This document shows positions 27,101-35,636 of a DNA stretch of 42,337 nucleotides, one piece after another. The position numbers were made by a program, and so were the translations under genes. Origin of the DNA: Sphingomonadaceae bacterium (GTDB taxonomy: Bacteria > Pseudomonadota > Alphaproteobacteria > Sphingomonadales > Sphingomonadaceae); assembly GCA_009920915.1 (NCBI GenBank), contig RFZB01000004.1:1-42337 (forward strand), written 5' to 3'. Numbering within the stretch: position 1 is the first letter of the stretch; each line of letters opens with the position of its first letter. The notes under the pieces were generated by a model. That model did not search any database. It saw nothing but the letters and a program-made list of their open reading frames with translations, and was not told where the DNA came from.

Positions 27101-27138
27101 GCCTGCGACATAGAGGCAGATTGGATAAGAGGCAAAAT

Positions 27139-27429
27139 ATGGTCGAACAGCTTACTCCGGATGAACGCGCTCGCGCCCTTGATGCGTTGGGCGATTGGGA
27201 TTTTGATGAGGCCCGCGATGGCATTGTTCGCCAGTTTTTGTTTGAGAACTTTTCGGAAGCTTTTGGCTTTATGACGCGGGTTGCCCTGTTGGCGGAGGTG
27301 CAAGAACATCACCCCGAATGGTCTAATGTCTGGAATCGCGTGGATATTCTTTTGACCACGCATGATGCCGGCGGCCTTTCGGAACGGGATATTCGCATGG
27401 CGCACGCCATTGACGCGCTGCTCGATTAA
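27139..27429 (+). CDS. phhB: Pterin-4a-carbinolamine dehydratase
   Basis: 96 residues. It recycles the pterin cofactor of aromatic amino-acid hydroxylases. The hallmark [33 protein letters not shown], with the catalytic His pair, spans about residues 56-88. ATG 27139 is preferred over an upstream in-frame TTG. It stands alone; phenylalanine hydroxylase is not visible nearby. Proteins of this family may also have other roles in bacteria that lack the hydroxylase. Confidence 0.93.
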   Translation: MVEQLTPDERARALDALGDWDFDEARDGIVRQFLFENFSEAFGFMTRVALLAEVQEHHPEWSNVWNRVDILLTTHDAGGLSERDIRMAHAIDALLD

Positions 27430-27514
27430 GCTGGTTTTCTCTTTACGGGAATGACGTAACGGCCGCTGTGCCGGATATGCCCTCTAAGACTGCGCACCAA
27501 CTGACATTGTCCGC

Positions 27515-28285
27515 CTAGAGACGCTCCACGAAAAGAACCATACCGGACGGCGGATCGGCAGGGGGAGACTCGCTCAGTTGACGTGTGGCATCGGCCCGGG
27601 CGCGATCCAATATCGCAGGCGCAACGCGCGCTTGATGGAGAACCAGATCTGCCCGTGCAAGAATCCGTGCTTGCGCCAGTGTCAGATCATCGGGATCGTC
27701 TGAGTGGACCTTGATATGGTGGAAATTGGCTGTCGCACCGTCTTGTCCGGATTGAAGCCATGTGGCCACTGCCTCTGCGGAACCCGCGCCAAAGGGATCC
27801 AGCGGCCCGCCCGGGTCTAGGGCGGCATCAATGGCGCGACGACGGTCTGCGCCATCGGGCCAGCGGGCACGCAGCTTCGCTCGCGCTGTGCCCAAGGCCT
27901 GTGCCAGCCCGCCCAGCGTGGCAGGCATCAGCGCCTCAAGCCGTTGTCGCAGCGCCTTGGCAAGGCCTGCTGATGCACCGCCCGTGCCAATGGCTATGAT
28001 CACGGGATCGCGGTCCACAATAGCGGGCAGAGTGAAGTCGCAGGCGGCAGCACGGTCAACTGCGTTCACCAGCACACCGCGTGCTTTCAATCGGGCAATA
28101 GCTGCTTCTGCCTCGGCATCGTCTTCAATCGCTACAATGGCGAGCGCGGCTTGTGCGTCTTCACCAACGATCATGGCACCCGCCCGTTCGAGCAGGCGAC
28201 GCTTTGCCGATGCCGCGTCGCCATCGCCCAGCAAAATCACGGGGCGGCCAGACAAGCGGATAAAGACGGGCAGGCTGTGCATCAC
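27515..28285 (-). CDS. Siroheme synthase (CysG N-terminal half) with truncated methyltransferase module
   Basis: 256 residues. Residues 1-110 form the NAD-binding precorrin-2 dehydrogenase domain (LPVFIRLSGRPVILLGDGDAA, VNAVDRAAACDFTLPAIVDRDPVIIAIGTGGAS) and about 111-175 the dimerisation/ferrochelatase region. Residues about 188-242 (KVHSDDPDDLTLAQARILARADLVLH) match only the beginning of the uroporphyrinogen III methyltransferase domain, but with the SAM-binding GAGPGDP loop changed. The protein then ends. It likely oxidises precorrin-2 and inserts iron, with methylation done by another enzyme. Two adjacent ATGs (28285, 28282) are possible. It lies 52 bases after the SDR gene. Confidence 0.85.
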   Translation of the reverse strand: MMHSLPVFIRLSGRPVILLGDGDAASAKRRLLERAGAMIVGEDAQAALAIVAIEDDAEAEAAIARLKARGVLVNAVDRAAACDFTLPAIVDRDPVIIAIGTGGASAGLAKALRQRLEALMPATLGGLAQALGTARAKLRARWPDGADRRRAIDAALDPGGPLDPFGAGSAEAVATWLQSGQDGATANFHHIKVHSDDPDDLTLAQARILARADLVLHQARVAPAILDRARADATRQLSESPPADPPSGMVLFVERL

Positions 28286-28337
28286 CGAGGATTAGCAGCG
28301 AAGTGGCGTGCGGCCAAATGCTGATAAGGTTTTAAGC

Positions 28338-29021
28338 TCAGGCGGGGATTTCCACTCCATCCCAGCCAAAGCATTTGCCGCTCTCCGCCGGAGTGAGTTT
28401 TTGAAGAACACCCAAGAGCGCGGCCGCCGATTGTGCGGGGGAGATAACGCCCGCATCGCTGCCCGACCGGAAGGGCGCACTCAGCCCCGTCTCCACAGTG
28501 CCGGGGTGCAGTGTGACGCAAATTGCCTGTGGCCGCGTGCGAGCCAGTTCCAGCGCGACGCCTTTCGCAATCATATTGAGTGCGGCTTTGGAGGCGCGAT
28601 AGCTATGCCACCCGCCCAGTCGATTGTCGCTGATGCTACCGACCCGCGCGGACAGAAAGGCGAGAACAGATCGCCCCTCCTTTGGGAGGTGCGGCGCCAC
28701 ATGTTTCGCAATCAGCGCCGGGCCGATCGTGTTAATTGCAAAATTTTCGGCCATCCACGCCGCGTCAATTTCGCGAATCGCGCGTTCGGGGCGTTTGTCA
28801 TTGCGGGATAAAAGGCCCGTTGCGACAATCACCAGCGCGGGTGGCCCGCCCTCTGCGGCCCGCGCCACGCACGCGGCAATGCTGGCCTCATCTGTCAGGT
28901 CAAAATCCCCCGCTTGGCGAGAGAAACGAAAGACCGGACCATAGCCTGCCGCTTCCGTAGCGTCAGCCAAGGCGGCGCCAATGCCCCCTGATGCGCCGAA
29001 GATAAGAGCGGATCCTGTCAT
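28338..29021 (-). CDS. SDR-family oxidoreductase (C-factor-like)
   Basis: 227 residues. A short-chain dehydrogenase with FGASGGIGAAL at residues 6-16, a catalytic region SARVGSISDNRLGGWHSYRASKAAL (Tyr and Lys in YRASK), and a C-terminal VETGLSAPF typical of classical SDRs. It most resembles C-factor-like members that lack a firmly known substrate. ATG 29021 follows a weak AAGGCGG; ATG 29042 is an alternative. It diverges from the acyl-CoA ligase, suggesting a shared promoter, and precedes the siroheme synthase. Confidence 0.85.
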   Translation of the reverse strand: MTGSALIFGASGGIGAALADATEAAGYGPVFRFSRQAGDFDLTDEASIAACVARAAEGGPPALVIVATGLLSRNDKRPERAIREIDAAWMAENFAINTIGPALIAKHVAPHLPKEGRSVLAFLSARVGSISDNRLGGWHSYRASKAALNMIAKGVALELARTRPQAICVTLHPGTVETGLSAPFRSGSDAGVISPAQSAAALLGVLQKLTPAESGKCFGWDGVEIPA

Positions 29022-29115
29022 GCCGCCTTGGTGGCGGATCATCTGCGTTCTGTCAGCCCGGCCTTTGGGCGGGGGGCTTGACCATTGGTCTGCCATCAGC
29101 GACCAATCAACCTGT

Positions 29116-30651
29116 ATGGAGAGCTCAGAAACCCTGTTGGCGTCGGACTTTGCGACGCTCCCCGCCCTTGTCAAAGCCTTTGCCAAGGAACGCCCCAATG
29201 ATCCCGCCGTTGCCGACCCGGATGGGCGGATTAGCTGGAAACAGCTGGATGATCTGGCCGACCGGATTGCCGCCCGCTTGCAGCAGGAAGGCGTGGGGCC
29301 GGGCCAAGCAACGGCAATTGCGGGGCTGAACTCCGTTCCCCAAGTGGCTGTGCTCATTGGCACCTTGCGCGCGGGCGCCATTGCCGGCCTTATCACCAAC
29401 ACGGCAACGGGCGAACAAATGGCCGCGATGATTGTGGATAGCGGCGCGCGGCATTTGTTTCTGGATGAAAAGGCGGCGGAGTCGCTCTCGGGCCAAAACT
29501 ATGGCACGCTCGATCATATCAGCATGGATGAAGGTGGCTGGGGCACGCTCCTGTCAGCGTGGATGGCGCCAGAAGGGAGCGCGCCAGCGCCCGTCGATAT
29601 CACGCCCGACACCGGGTTTAACATCATCTATTCAAGCGGGACGACAGGCACACCCAAGGGCATCGTCCATAGCCATAAGATGCGCTGGCAGCATATTCAG
29701 CGGGGCATTCCAGCCTATGGACCAAAGGCAGTCACGATCCTATCGACGCCGCTTTATTCCAACACCACCATGGCCAGTTTTCTGCCGACGCTGGGGTCTG
29801 GCGGGCAAGTGGTGTTGATGAAGAAGTTTGACACTTTGGGCTTTTTGCAATTGGCGGAACGCGAACGGGCAACCAACACCATGCTGGTGCCTGTGCAATA
29901 TCGCCGCATCATGGCCCACCCGTATTTTGACAGCTTTGATCTGTCCAGCTTTGTCATGAAATATTGCACCAGCGCGCCTTTTTCAGCGGAGCTGAAGGCC
30001 GATATTCTCAAGCGTTGGCCGGGCGGGTTGGTTGAAATTTATGGCATGACCGAAGGTGGCTGCGCCTTCTTGCTGGAGGCGCATAAATATCCGGACAAGC
30101 TTCATACTGTCGGACAGCCAGCACCGGGCCATGTCGCCAAGGTGATTGACGAAGATGGCAATGAACTTCCCCAAGGTTCGGTTGGTGAGATTGTTGGCCG
30201 ATCCCCTGCTATGATGACGGGCTATAACAACCGGCCCGACGCGACGGATGCCATGAAATGGTGGGATGCGGATGGGAACCTCTATTACCGCCATGGCGAT
30301 ATTGGGCGCATTGATGAGGATGGGTTCCTCACGCTGATGGACCGCGCAAAGGACATGATCATTTCCGGCGGGTTCAATATCTACCCCAGCGATTTGGAAG
30401 CGGTGTTGGCCAAAGACCCTGCCGTTGTCGAATGTGCTGTGATTGGCGCGCCGTCGGAAGATTGGGGTGAAACGCCTGTGGGCTTCGTCGTCCTGCGGTC
30501 TGGCAGCGATGTGGATCAGGTGCTGCAAACCGCCAATGCACAAGTTGGTAAGACGCAACGGCTAAACCGCCTGATCGTGGTGGATGAGCTGCCGCGCAGC
30601 CCCATTGGTAAAGTGCTGAAGCGCGAATTGCGCGATCGGTTGGCGGGCTAG
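29116..30651 (+). CDS. Acyl-CoA ligase (AMP-forming, class I adenylating enzyme)
   Basis: 511 residues. It activates a carboxylic acid to an acyl-adenylate and then to a CoA thioester. The P-loop IIYSSGTTGTPKGIVHSH is near residue 175, the adenine motif EIYGMTEGG near residue 310, YRHGDIGRIDEDGFL near residue 395, and the C-terminal lysine in SPIGKVLKREL. The start is ATG 29116. The substrate cannot be told from sequence; relatives act on fatty or aromatic acids. Divergent from the SDR and followed by a palindromic repeat. Confidence 0.9.
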   Translation: MESSETLLASDFATLPALVKAFAKERPNDPAVADPDGRISWKQLDDLADRIAARLQQEGVGPGQATAIAGLNSVPQVAVLIGTLRAGAIAGLITNTATGEQMAAMIVDSGARHLFLDEKAAESLSGQNYGTLDHISMDEGGWGTLLSAWMAPEGSAPAPVDITPDTGFNIIYSSGTTGTPKGIVHSHKMRWQHIQRGIPAYGPKAVTILSTPLYSNTTMASFLPTLGSGGQVVLMKKFDTLGFLQLAERERATNTMLVPVQYRRIMAHPYFDSFDLSSFVMKYCTSAPFSAELKADILKRWPGGLVEIYGMTEGGCAFLLEAHKYPDKLHTVGQPAPGHVAKVIDEDGNELPQGSVGEIVGRSPAMMTGYNNRPDATDAMKWWDADGNLYYRHGDIGRIDEDGFLTLMDRAKDMIISGGFNIYPSDLEAVLAKDPAVVECAVIGAPSEDWGETPVGFVVLRSGSDVDQVLQTANAQVGKTQRLNRLIVVDELPRSPIGKVLKRELRDRLAG

Positions 30652-30679
30652 GAGCTTTGCCTCGCACAACGGCGCTGGC

Positions 30680-30761
30680 GTCATTGCGAGCGGAGCGCGG
30701 CAATCCAGCAGATGCGATGCCCGGCTCTAGATTGCCGCGCCGCTCCGCGCCTCGCAATGAC
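30680..30761. repeat. Palindromic intergenic repeat, copy 2
   Basis: An 82-base element matching copy 1 at 25740-25820: GTCATTGCGAG at the left end, CTCGCAATGAC at the right, with inner arms GGCAATCCAG and CTAGATTGCC. The arms differ from copy 1 at a few positions and the loop differs more. It again sits between convergent genes. Confidence 0.9.
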
Positions 30762-30793
30762 GGGGTGACGTCTCTGTGGGGCCGGTCACAATC

Positions 30794-31510
30794 TTAGATT
30801 TTCAGCCCGCGAATGATTGGCGCTAGGATGCCAGCCCAGCGTGCCACGCCCTCCGGCGTGGTGATTTGGTCCTGCCGCAGCTCTAGCCCCAGATAGGCAA
30901 TGCCATTGGCTTCGCCATGGCGGTTCATGGTCGCGTTTAAGAGCTTGCCGGAATAGGGAAGCTGATCCCCCACGCACAGGCCCTGTGCTGCGAGCGCCGG
31001 GATGGCCTGCCGCGCTGCGCGTTCATCCTGATTGTAGAGAATGCCAATTTCCCAAGGCCGGGTTTCTTCGGGCTTGCTTTGCAATTGCGGGGTGAAACTG
31101 TGCAGTGAAATTAAGAGGCGCGGGCGCTGGGCCGCAATCTGGTCGGCAATATGCTGATGATAGGGGCGCCAATAGCGGGCAATCCGTGCCGCGCGTGCCG
31201 CCGGGCTGATCGCATTGCCGGGGATGCTATGCCCATCACTCTCATGGGGGATGATATGGGGGGCGTCTTCCTCGCGATTGAGGTCAACCACCAGCCGCGA
31301 GATATTGGCAAAAATGCCGGGGCAATTGAGCGCCGCGCACAGCGCCTGGCCCAGCTCTGCCACCCCGCGATCAATAGCGATATGATCATTGAGCAGATCA
31401 GCCGCGATGCCCAAATCAATATCATCAGGGACACGGTTTGACGCGTGGTCGGCAATCAAAAGAAAAGGGCTGTCCTGCGCCCCCGCAGTGGCGCGCCACG
31501 CTTGATCAAT
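30794..31510 (-). CDS. N-formylglutamate amidohydrolase family protein
   Basis: 238 residues. The family hydrolyses N-formylglutamate in histidine degradation, but stand-alone members may have other N-acyl substrates. FLLIADHASNRVP near residue 20, RLVVDLNREED, ISLHSFTP and IGILYNQDERAA are conserved, including probable metal ligands. ATG 31510 is favoured over an upstream in-frame start. No hut genes are nearby. It diverges from the DUF885 peptidase gene with only about 65 bases between them. Confidence 0.88.
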   Translation of the reverse strand: MDQAWRATAGAQDSPFLLIADHASNRVPDDIDLGIAADLLNDHIAIDRGVAELGQALCAALNCPGIFANISRLVVDLNREEDAPHIIPHESDGHSIPGNAISPAARAARIARYWRPYHQHIADQIAAQRPRLLISLHSFTPQLQSKPEETRPWEIGILYNQDERAARQAIPALAAQGLCVGDQLPYSGKLLNATMNRHGEANGIAYLGLELRQDQITTPEGVARWAGILAPIIRGLKI

Positions 31511-31576
31511 CATGCTGCCCTGTTGCCTCCGTGGACCGGAGATGTCACGCTGCAAAAATCATCTTATGGGGTTTTC

Positions 31577-33406
31577 ATGAAGATAACACGCCGCACTGCC
31601 GTTTCTGCATTTGCCATTACGCCTTTTACCCCTGCTGTTGCGAAGTCCAGCCGCGTTCTGGCCGATGGCTCCAGCCCATTGGATAGCTTGGCCGATGGGT
31701 TGCTGAAGGTGCTGCCCGAAACGGCGACCTATAATGGCGTGCCGGCATCGTTGAATGGCGGCCCGCTTGCCCGCCGCATGGACGATTATACGCCGGCGGG
31801 CGAAGCCGCGGTGCGCGCAGCATATCGGGTGGCGCGGCAGCATTTGGCGGCGCTACAGCCCGCTGCGTCGGATCGCGAGGTGCTCTATCGTAACGTGGTT
31901 GGAGCCACGCTCGACAATGGGTTGCGGTCGGCAAATGTTCCCTATGGGCGGATCAACCCGTTCCATTTCGCAGGCCATGTGCCTTATGTCGTCAACCAAT
32001 TGGCGGGGCCGCATATTGATGGCCTGAATGTGATGATGGAGCAGCAATCGCTGCAAACGCCCCATGCGGTTGATGCCTGGATCGAAAAACTGACCAGCTT
32101 TCCCAAGGCCTTTGCCGGGGTGATTGAGAAAATTCGGGCAGATCGCGCTGCGGGCTGTGTGCCACCACGCATCATGCTGGAAAAGACATTGCCGGTGATT
32201 GACGCCTTTTTGGCGGGGCGCGCCGAAGACCAGCCATTGATCCGCGCGCTGGCGGACAGGATGGCCGCCGCCGGCCTTGCTGGTCAAACGCGCGAGGCGG
32301 CTGTGCGCCGCGCCACGCTGGCGCTCGAACGGCAGGCTCGGCCTGCTTTTGCGGCGCTAAGGGCTGAGGTGGCAGCTCTGCTGCCCATCGGTCGGCCCGA
32401 TGCCGAGGCGGGGCTGTGGGCCCAGCCCGAGGGCAGCGCGCTGTATGCAGCAAATGTCCGTGCGCTGGGCGATACGCGTATGTCGCCAGAAGAGGTGCAT
32501 CGGCTTGGCTTGGAAGAGGTGGCGCGGATCACGGCGCAGATGAATGATCTGCTGGCCAAACAGGGGTTGACGCAAGGGTCCATTGGGGCGCGGATGTCAA
32601 AGCTGGCATATGATCCTGCCAATCAATTTGCAGATAGCGATGCAGGCCGCGCCGAATTGCTGGATTATGTGCGCAGCAAAGTGCGGATGGCGGAAGGGCT
32701 GTATGCACAATTCCTGCCAGAGGCGCTGATCCCGCGACAGGCGCTGGTGGTCAAACGCGTGCCTGTTGCCACGCAAAATGGCGCCCCGGGGGGCTTTTAT
32801 GATGGGCCATCACTCGATGGTACACGCCCGGGAATCTATTGGATTAACTTGCGTGATATGGCCGCTGTCGCGCGCTTCCGCCTGCCAACGCTTAGCTTTC
32901 ATGAAGGTGTGCCGGGCCATCATACGCAAGGTGCCGTCGCGGGGATGCTGGGGGAGGCGCCGTTGCTGGTCCGCATCGCCAGTTTTAATGCGTATCAAGA
33001 AGGCTGGGCACTTTATGCCGAACAGCTGATGGCAGAATTGGGTGCCTATGCGGATGATCCGCTGGGGGATCTGGGCCGTTTGCAGGATGAATTGTTCCGC
33101 GCTGTGCGCCTTGTTGTCGACACGGGGCTGCACCATAAACGCTGGAGCCGTGAACAGGCGATCCAGACGATGCAGGATTTAACGGGCATTGCGGCCACCC
33201 GCGTAACGGCTGAGGTGGAACGCTATATGGCCTGGCCGGGCCAGGCCTTGGGCTATAAGCTGGGCCAGCTGCGCTTGCTGGAACTGCGCCAAGCCTTTTT
33301 GAAAAGAAACGGGCCGCATGCTGATCTCCGCCAATTCCACGCAATTGTTCTTGAGGCCGGACCCATGCCGCTGGATCTCGTAGCCGATCGGCTCCGCACA
33401 TCCTGA
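31577..33406 (+). CDS. DUF885-family metallopeptidase, exported
   Basis: 609 residues. An N-terminal twin-arginine-like signal (TRRTAVSAFAITPFTPAVA) indicates export to the periplasm. The zinc-site motif FHEGVPGHHTQ lies at about residue 442, and AYQEGWALYAEQL with a downstream acidic ligand follows about 35 residues later. Members of this family are thought to be zinc carboxypeptidase-like enzymes. ATG 31577 is the start; it is followed after 70 bases by a ZnuD-like receptor gene, giving a possible zinc theme. Confidence 0.88.
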   Translation: MKITRRTAVSAFAITPFTPAVAKSSRVLADGSSPLDSLADGLLKVLPETATYNGVPASLNGGPLARRMDDYTPAGEAAVRAAYRVARQHLAALQPAASDREVLYRNVVGATLDNGLRSANVPYGRINPFHFAGHVPYVVNQLAGPHIDGLNVMMEQQSLQTPHAVDAWIEKLTSFPKAFAGVIEKIRADRAAGCVPPRIMLEKTLPVIDAFLAGRAEDQPLIRALADRMAAAGLAGQTREAAVRRATLALERQARPAFAALRAEVAALLPIGRPDAEAGLWAQPEGSALYAANVRALGDTRMSPEEVHRLGLEEVARITAQMNDLLAKQGLTQGSIGARMSKLAYDPANQFADSDAGRAELLDYVRSKVRMAEGLYAQFLPEALIPRQALVVKRVPVATQNGAPGGFYDGPSLDGTRPGIYWINLRDMAAVARFRLPTLSFHEGVPGHHTQGAVAGMLGEAPLLVRIASFNAYQEGWALYAEQLMAELGAYADDPLGDLGRLQDELFRAVRLVVDTGLHHKRWSREQAIQTMQDLTGIAATRVTAEVERYMAWPGQALGYKLGQLRLLELRQAFLKRNGPHADLRQFHAIVLEAGPMPLDLVADRLRTS

Positions 33407-33419
33407 CAGCAGGACGTAT

Positions 33420-33434
33420 TGATATATTATATCA
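33420..33434 (+). promoter_or_regulatory. AT-rich palindrome, candidate Zur/Fur-family operator
   Basis: TGATATA-T-TATATCA is a perfect 15-base palindrome 42 bases upstream of the ZnuD-like gene. It resembles AT-rich Zur operators of the TGTTAT-N3-ATAACA kind in alphaproteobacteria, matching at most positions. It overlaps -10-like sequence, as expected for a repressor site. Confidence 0.5.
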
Positions 33435-33476
33435 TTAAGCTTATAGAAGCTCTCAATCGTAAATTGGAGAGCCCCT

Positions 33477-35573
33477 GTGCGTCTTACACTTGCCTCTTTG
33501 CTTGCTTTGACTGCCGCGCCCGTTTTTGCGCAATCGACTGCTGATCCTCATGGTGATCATGGCGGCGATCCTGAGTTGGTGGTGACAGCGATTATCGCCC
33601 GCGCGCAGACCGATCTCTTGTCTGGCACATCCGTTGTTGCCGGGGATGAATTGGCCCGCGATGTGCGGCCAACCATTGGTGAAACGCTGACGCGCCAAGC
33701 GGGTGTTTCTGCCACATCTTTTGGGCCCAATGCCTCACGCCCCGTGCTGCGCGGCTTTCAGGGAGAGCGGGTCCGTATCTTGTCTGACGGGATTGGCAGT
33801 TTTGACGTCTCCAATACCAGTGTTGACCACCCAGTTGTGATCAACCCAATGACAGCTGACCGGATTGAGGTGTTGCGTGGCCCGGCAGCTTTGCTGTTCG
33901 GCTCATCAGCAATTGGCGGCGTCGTGAATGTGATTGATAGCCGCATTCCGCGTGTCGTGCCGTCTGAAGGCGTTCATACCGATGCCGGTCTGACGTATGG
34001 CAGCGCCGCCAATGAACGCTCTGCCAATGCGCGCGTCGATGTGGCCTTGGCTGAGCGGATCGTGGCGCATTTTGATGGCACCTATGCCAAGTCAGGCAAT
34101 TTGCGGACGGGTGGATATCTGCTGAGCGATGATCTGCGCTCGGAAGCCGCGAAAAGCGATGAAGCTGAGGTGCGCGCGCTGGCCAAGTTAAAGGGTGAAT
34201 TGCCCAATAGCGCCGCCCGCACGTGGGAAGTGGCGGGTGGTGCAGCCTTTGTGGCCGATGGGGGCAGCCTTGGCTTTTCCATCAGCCATTATGACTCGCT
34301 CTATGGCATTCCAGTGCGTTACGCGCTCGAACATGATGAAGGTGCCGATGCCACAGGGCATGATAGCCATGGGCATGAAGTGCAGCTGGATGTTGTGCAG
34401 ACGCGTATCGATGTGCGCGGCGAATTAAAGCCGGACAGCGGCTTTGTAGATACGCTGCGTCTGCGTGCAGGCTATGCCGATTATCAGCATGATGAGCTGG
34501 AAGATGGTGGCGAGATTGGCACCAGCTTTTACCACAAGGGCTGGGAAGGCCGGATTGACCTAATCCAGCGAGAGCAAGCCGGGTGGACGGGGGCCATTGG
34601 CGGCCAAGCCTTGGTCCGCAAGCTCCATATTGTTGGGGAAGAGAAATATTTGCCGCGTATCCGCGCGGAGAATTTTGGCCTGTTTACCGTCCAGTCGCTT
34701 GATTTGGGTGCTTGGCGGGCAGAAGCAGGTGGGCGTGTGGAGCGCGCAACGGCCAAGGCAGATGCTGACATCGACTTAGGCACAGCCCAAGCCGAGCGCC
34801 GCTTTACGGCCGTGTCGGGATCGCTGGGGGCGGCCTATGAAGTCACACCCGGCTGGCGGTTGGGCGTAAATAGCTCGTACACACAGCGTGCGCCGTCGGC
34901 TGAAGAGCTGTTCCCCAAGGGCCCCCATGCAGGCACACAGGCCTATGAGATTGGGGATCCCAATCTTGCAAAAGAGACATCTAAGGGGTTGGAATTCACG
35001 CTGCGTGGCAAAGCCCAAGGCTTCAGCCTCTCTGCCTCGCTCTATCATAGCTGGTTCAGCAATTATATTTATGAACTGCCCAATGGCGATGTGGAAGATG
35101 GCCTGCCTGTCTTTGAGTTTCAGCAGAATAAAGCCCGCCATTATGGTGCGGAAGTCGAAGCCTCATTGGGGCTCGGTACGTTCGGCGGCTTTGATTTAAC
35201 GGCTGATCTGGTGGGGGATGTGTCGCGTGCGACGATTGTGGCGCCCACCTCGAAACTGGCGGCGCCGCGTATTCCGGCTCTGCGCCTTTTGGGGGGGCTT
35301 GAGGCCCAATCTGAAAAGCTTGATGCGCGCTTGGAGACCGAATGGGTCGATGGCCAATCGCGCCTTGCCCCATTTGAAACCGCAACCCCGGGCTATACGC
35401 TGGTCAATGCCAGCGTCGCCATCCGGCCTTGGGGAAAAGATCGGCCGATTAGCCTCATTTTGTCTGCGAATAACATCTTCGATGTCGTGGCGCGCCGCCA
35501 TGCGAGTTTCCTGAAGGATTATGCGCCGCTTGCCGGGCGTGATCTGCGCGCCACATTGCGCTTTGGCTTTTAA
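33477..35573 (+). CDS. ZnuD-like TonB-dependent outer-membrane receptor
   Basis: 698 residues from a GTG start, with GGAGA upstream. A signal peptide (LTLASLLALTAAPVFAQ) is followed by an His/Asp-rich segment (DPHGDHGGDPE), a plug domain (RQAGVSATSFGPNASRPVLRGFQGERVRILSDG, IEVLRGPAALLFGSSAIGGVVNV) and a 22-strand-type barrel ending in LRATLRFGF. A second His-rich loop (GHDSHGHE, about residues 290-302) is probably extracellular. Histidine-rich loops of this kind occur in the zinc receptor ZnuD. Zinc uptake is therefore inferred, supported by the nearby palindrome. Confidence 0.85.
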   Translation: MRLTLASLLALTAAPVFAQSTADPHGDHGGDPELVVTAIIARAQTDLLSGTSVVAGDELARDVRPTIGETLTRQAGVSATSFGPNASRPVLRGFQGERVRILSDGIGSFDVSNTSVDHPVVINPMTADRIEVLRGPAALLFGSSAIGGVVNVIDSRIPRVVPSEGVHTDAGLTYGSAANERSANARVDVALAERIVAHFDGTYAKSGNLRTGGYLLSDDLRSEAAKSDEAEVRALAKLKGELPNSAARTWEVAGGAAFVADGGSLGFSISHYDSLYGIPVRYALEHDEGADATGHDSHGHEVQLDVVQTRIDVRGELKPDSGFVDTLRLRAGYADYQHDELEDGGEIGTSFYHKGWEGRIDLIQREQAGWTGAIGGQALVRKLHIVGEEKYLPRIRAENFGLFTVQSLDLGAWRAEAGGRVERATAKADADIDLGTAQAERRFTAVSGSLGAAYEVTPGWRLGVNSSYTQRAPSAEELFPKGPHAGTQAYEIGDPNLAKETSKGLEFTLRGKAQGFSLSASLYHSWFSNYIYELPNGDVEDGLPVFEFQQNKARHYGAEVEASLGLGTFGGFDLTADLVGDVSRATIVAPTSKLAAPRIPALRLLGGLEAQSEKLDARLETEWVDGQSRLAPFETATPGYTLVNASVAIRPWGKDRPISLILSANNIFDVVARRHASFLKDYAPLAGRDLRATLRFGF

Positions 35574-35575
35574 AG

Positions 35576-35604
35576 AAAAAGGCCCCGGACCAAGGTCCGG
35601 GGCC
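35576..35604 (-). terminator. Intrinsic terminator for the 921-residue TonB receptor
   Basis: GGCCCCGGAC (35581-35590) pairs perfectly with GTCCGGGGCC (35595-35604). Read on the minus strand, the stem is followed by TTTTTCTTT, a strong intrinsic terminator. On the plus strand there is no T-run after it, although it lies just beyond the ZnuD-like stop. A second stem GATCTGA/TCAGATC at 35614-35629 sits between it and the receptor stop. Confidence 0.88.
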
Positions 35605-35636
35605 AGAGTTTCTGATCTGAAATCAGATCTTAGCTC

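Noticed and set aside
30374-30757. Frame with RGAERRGN and ARNDASA peptide
   Set aside because: It is the translation of the palindromic repeat and the antisense of the acyl-CoA ligase 3' end.
35581-35604. Hairpin as terminator of the ZnuD-like gene
   Set aside because: No T-run follows on the plus strand; the T-run exists only for the minus-strand receptor gene.
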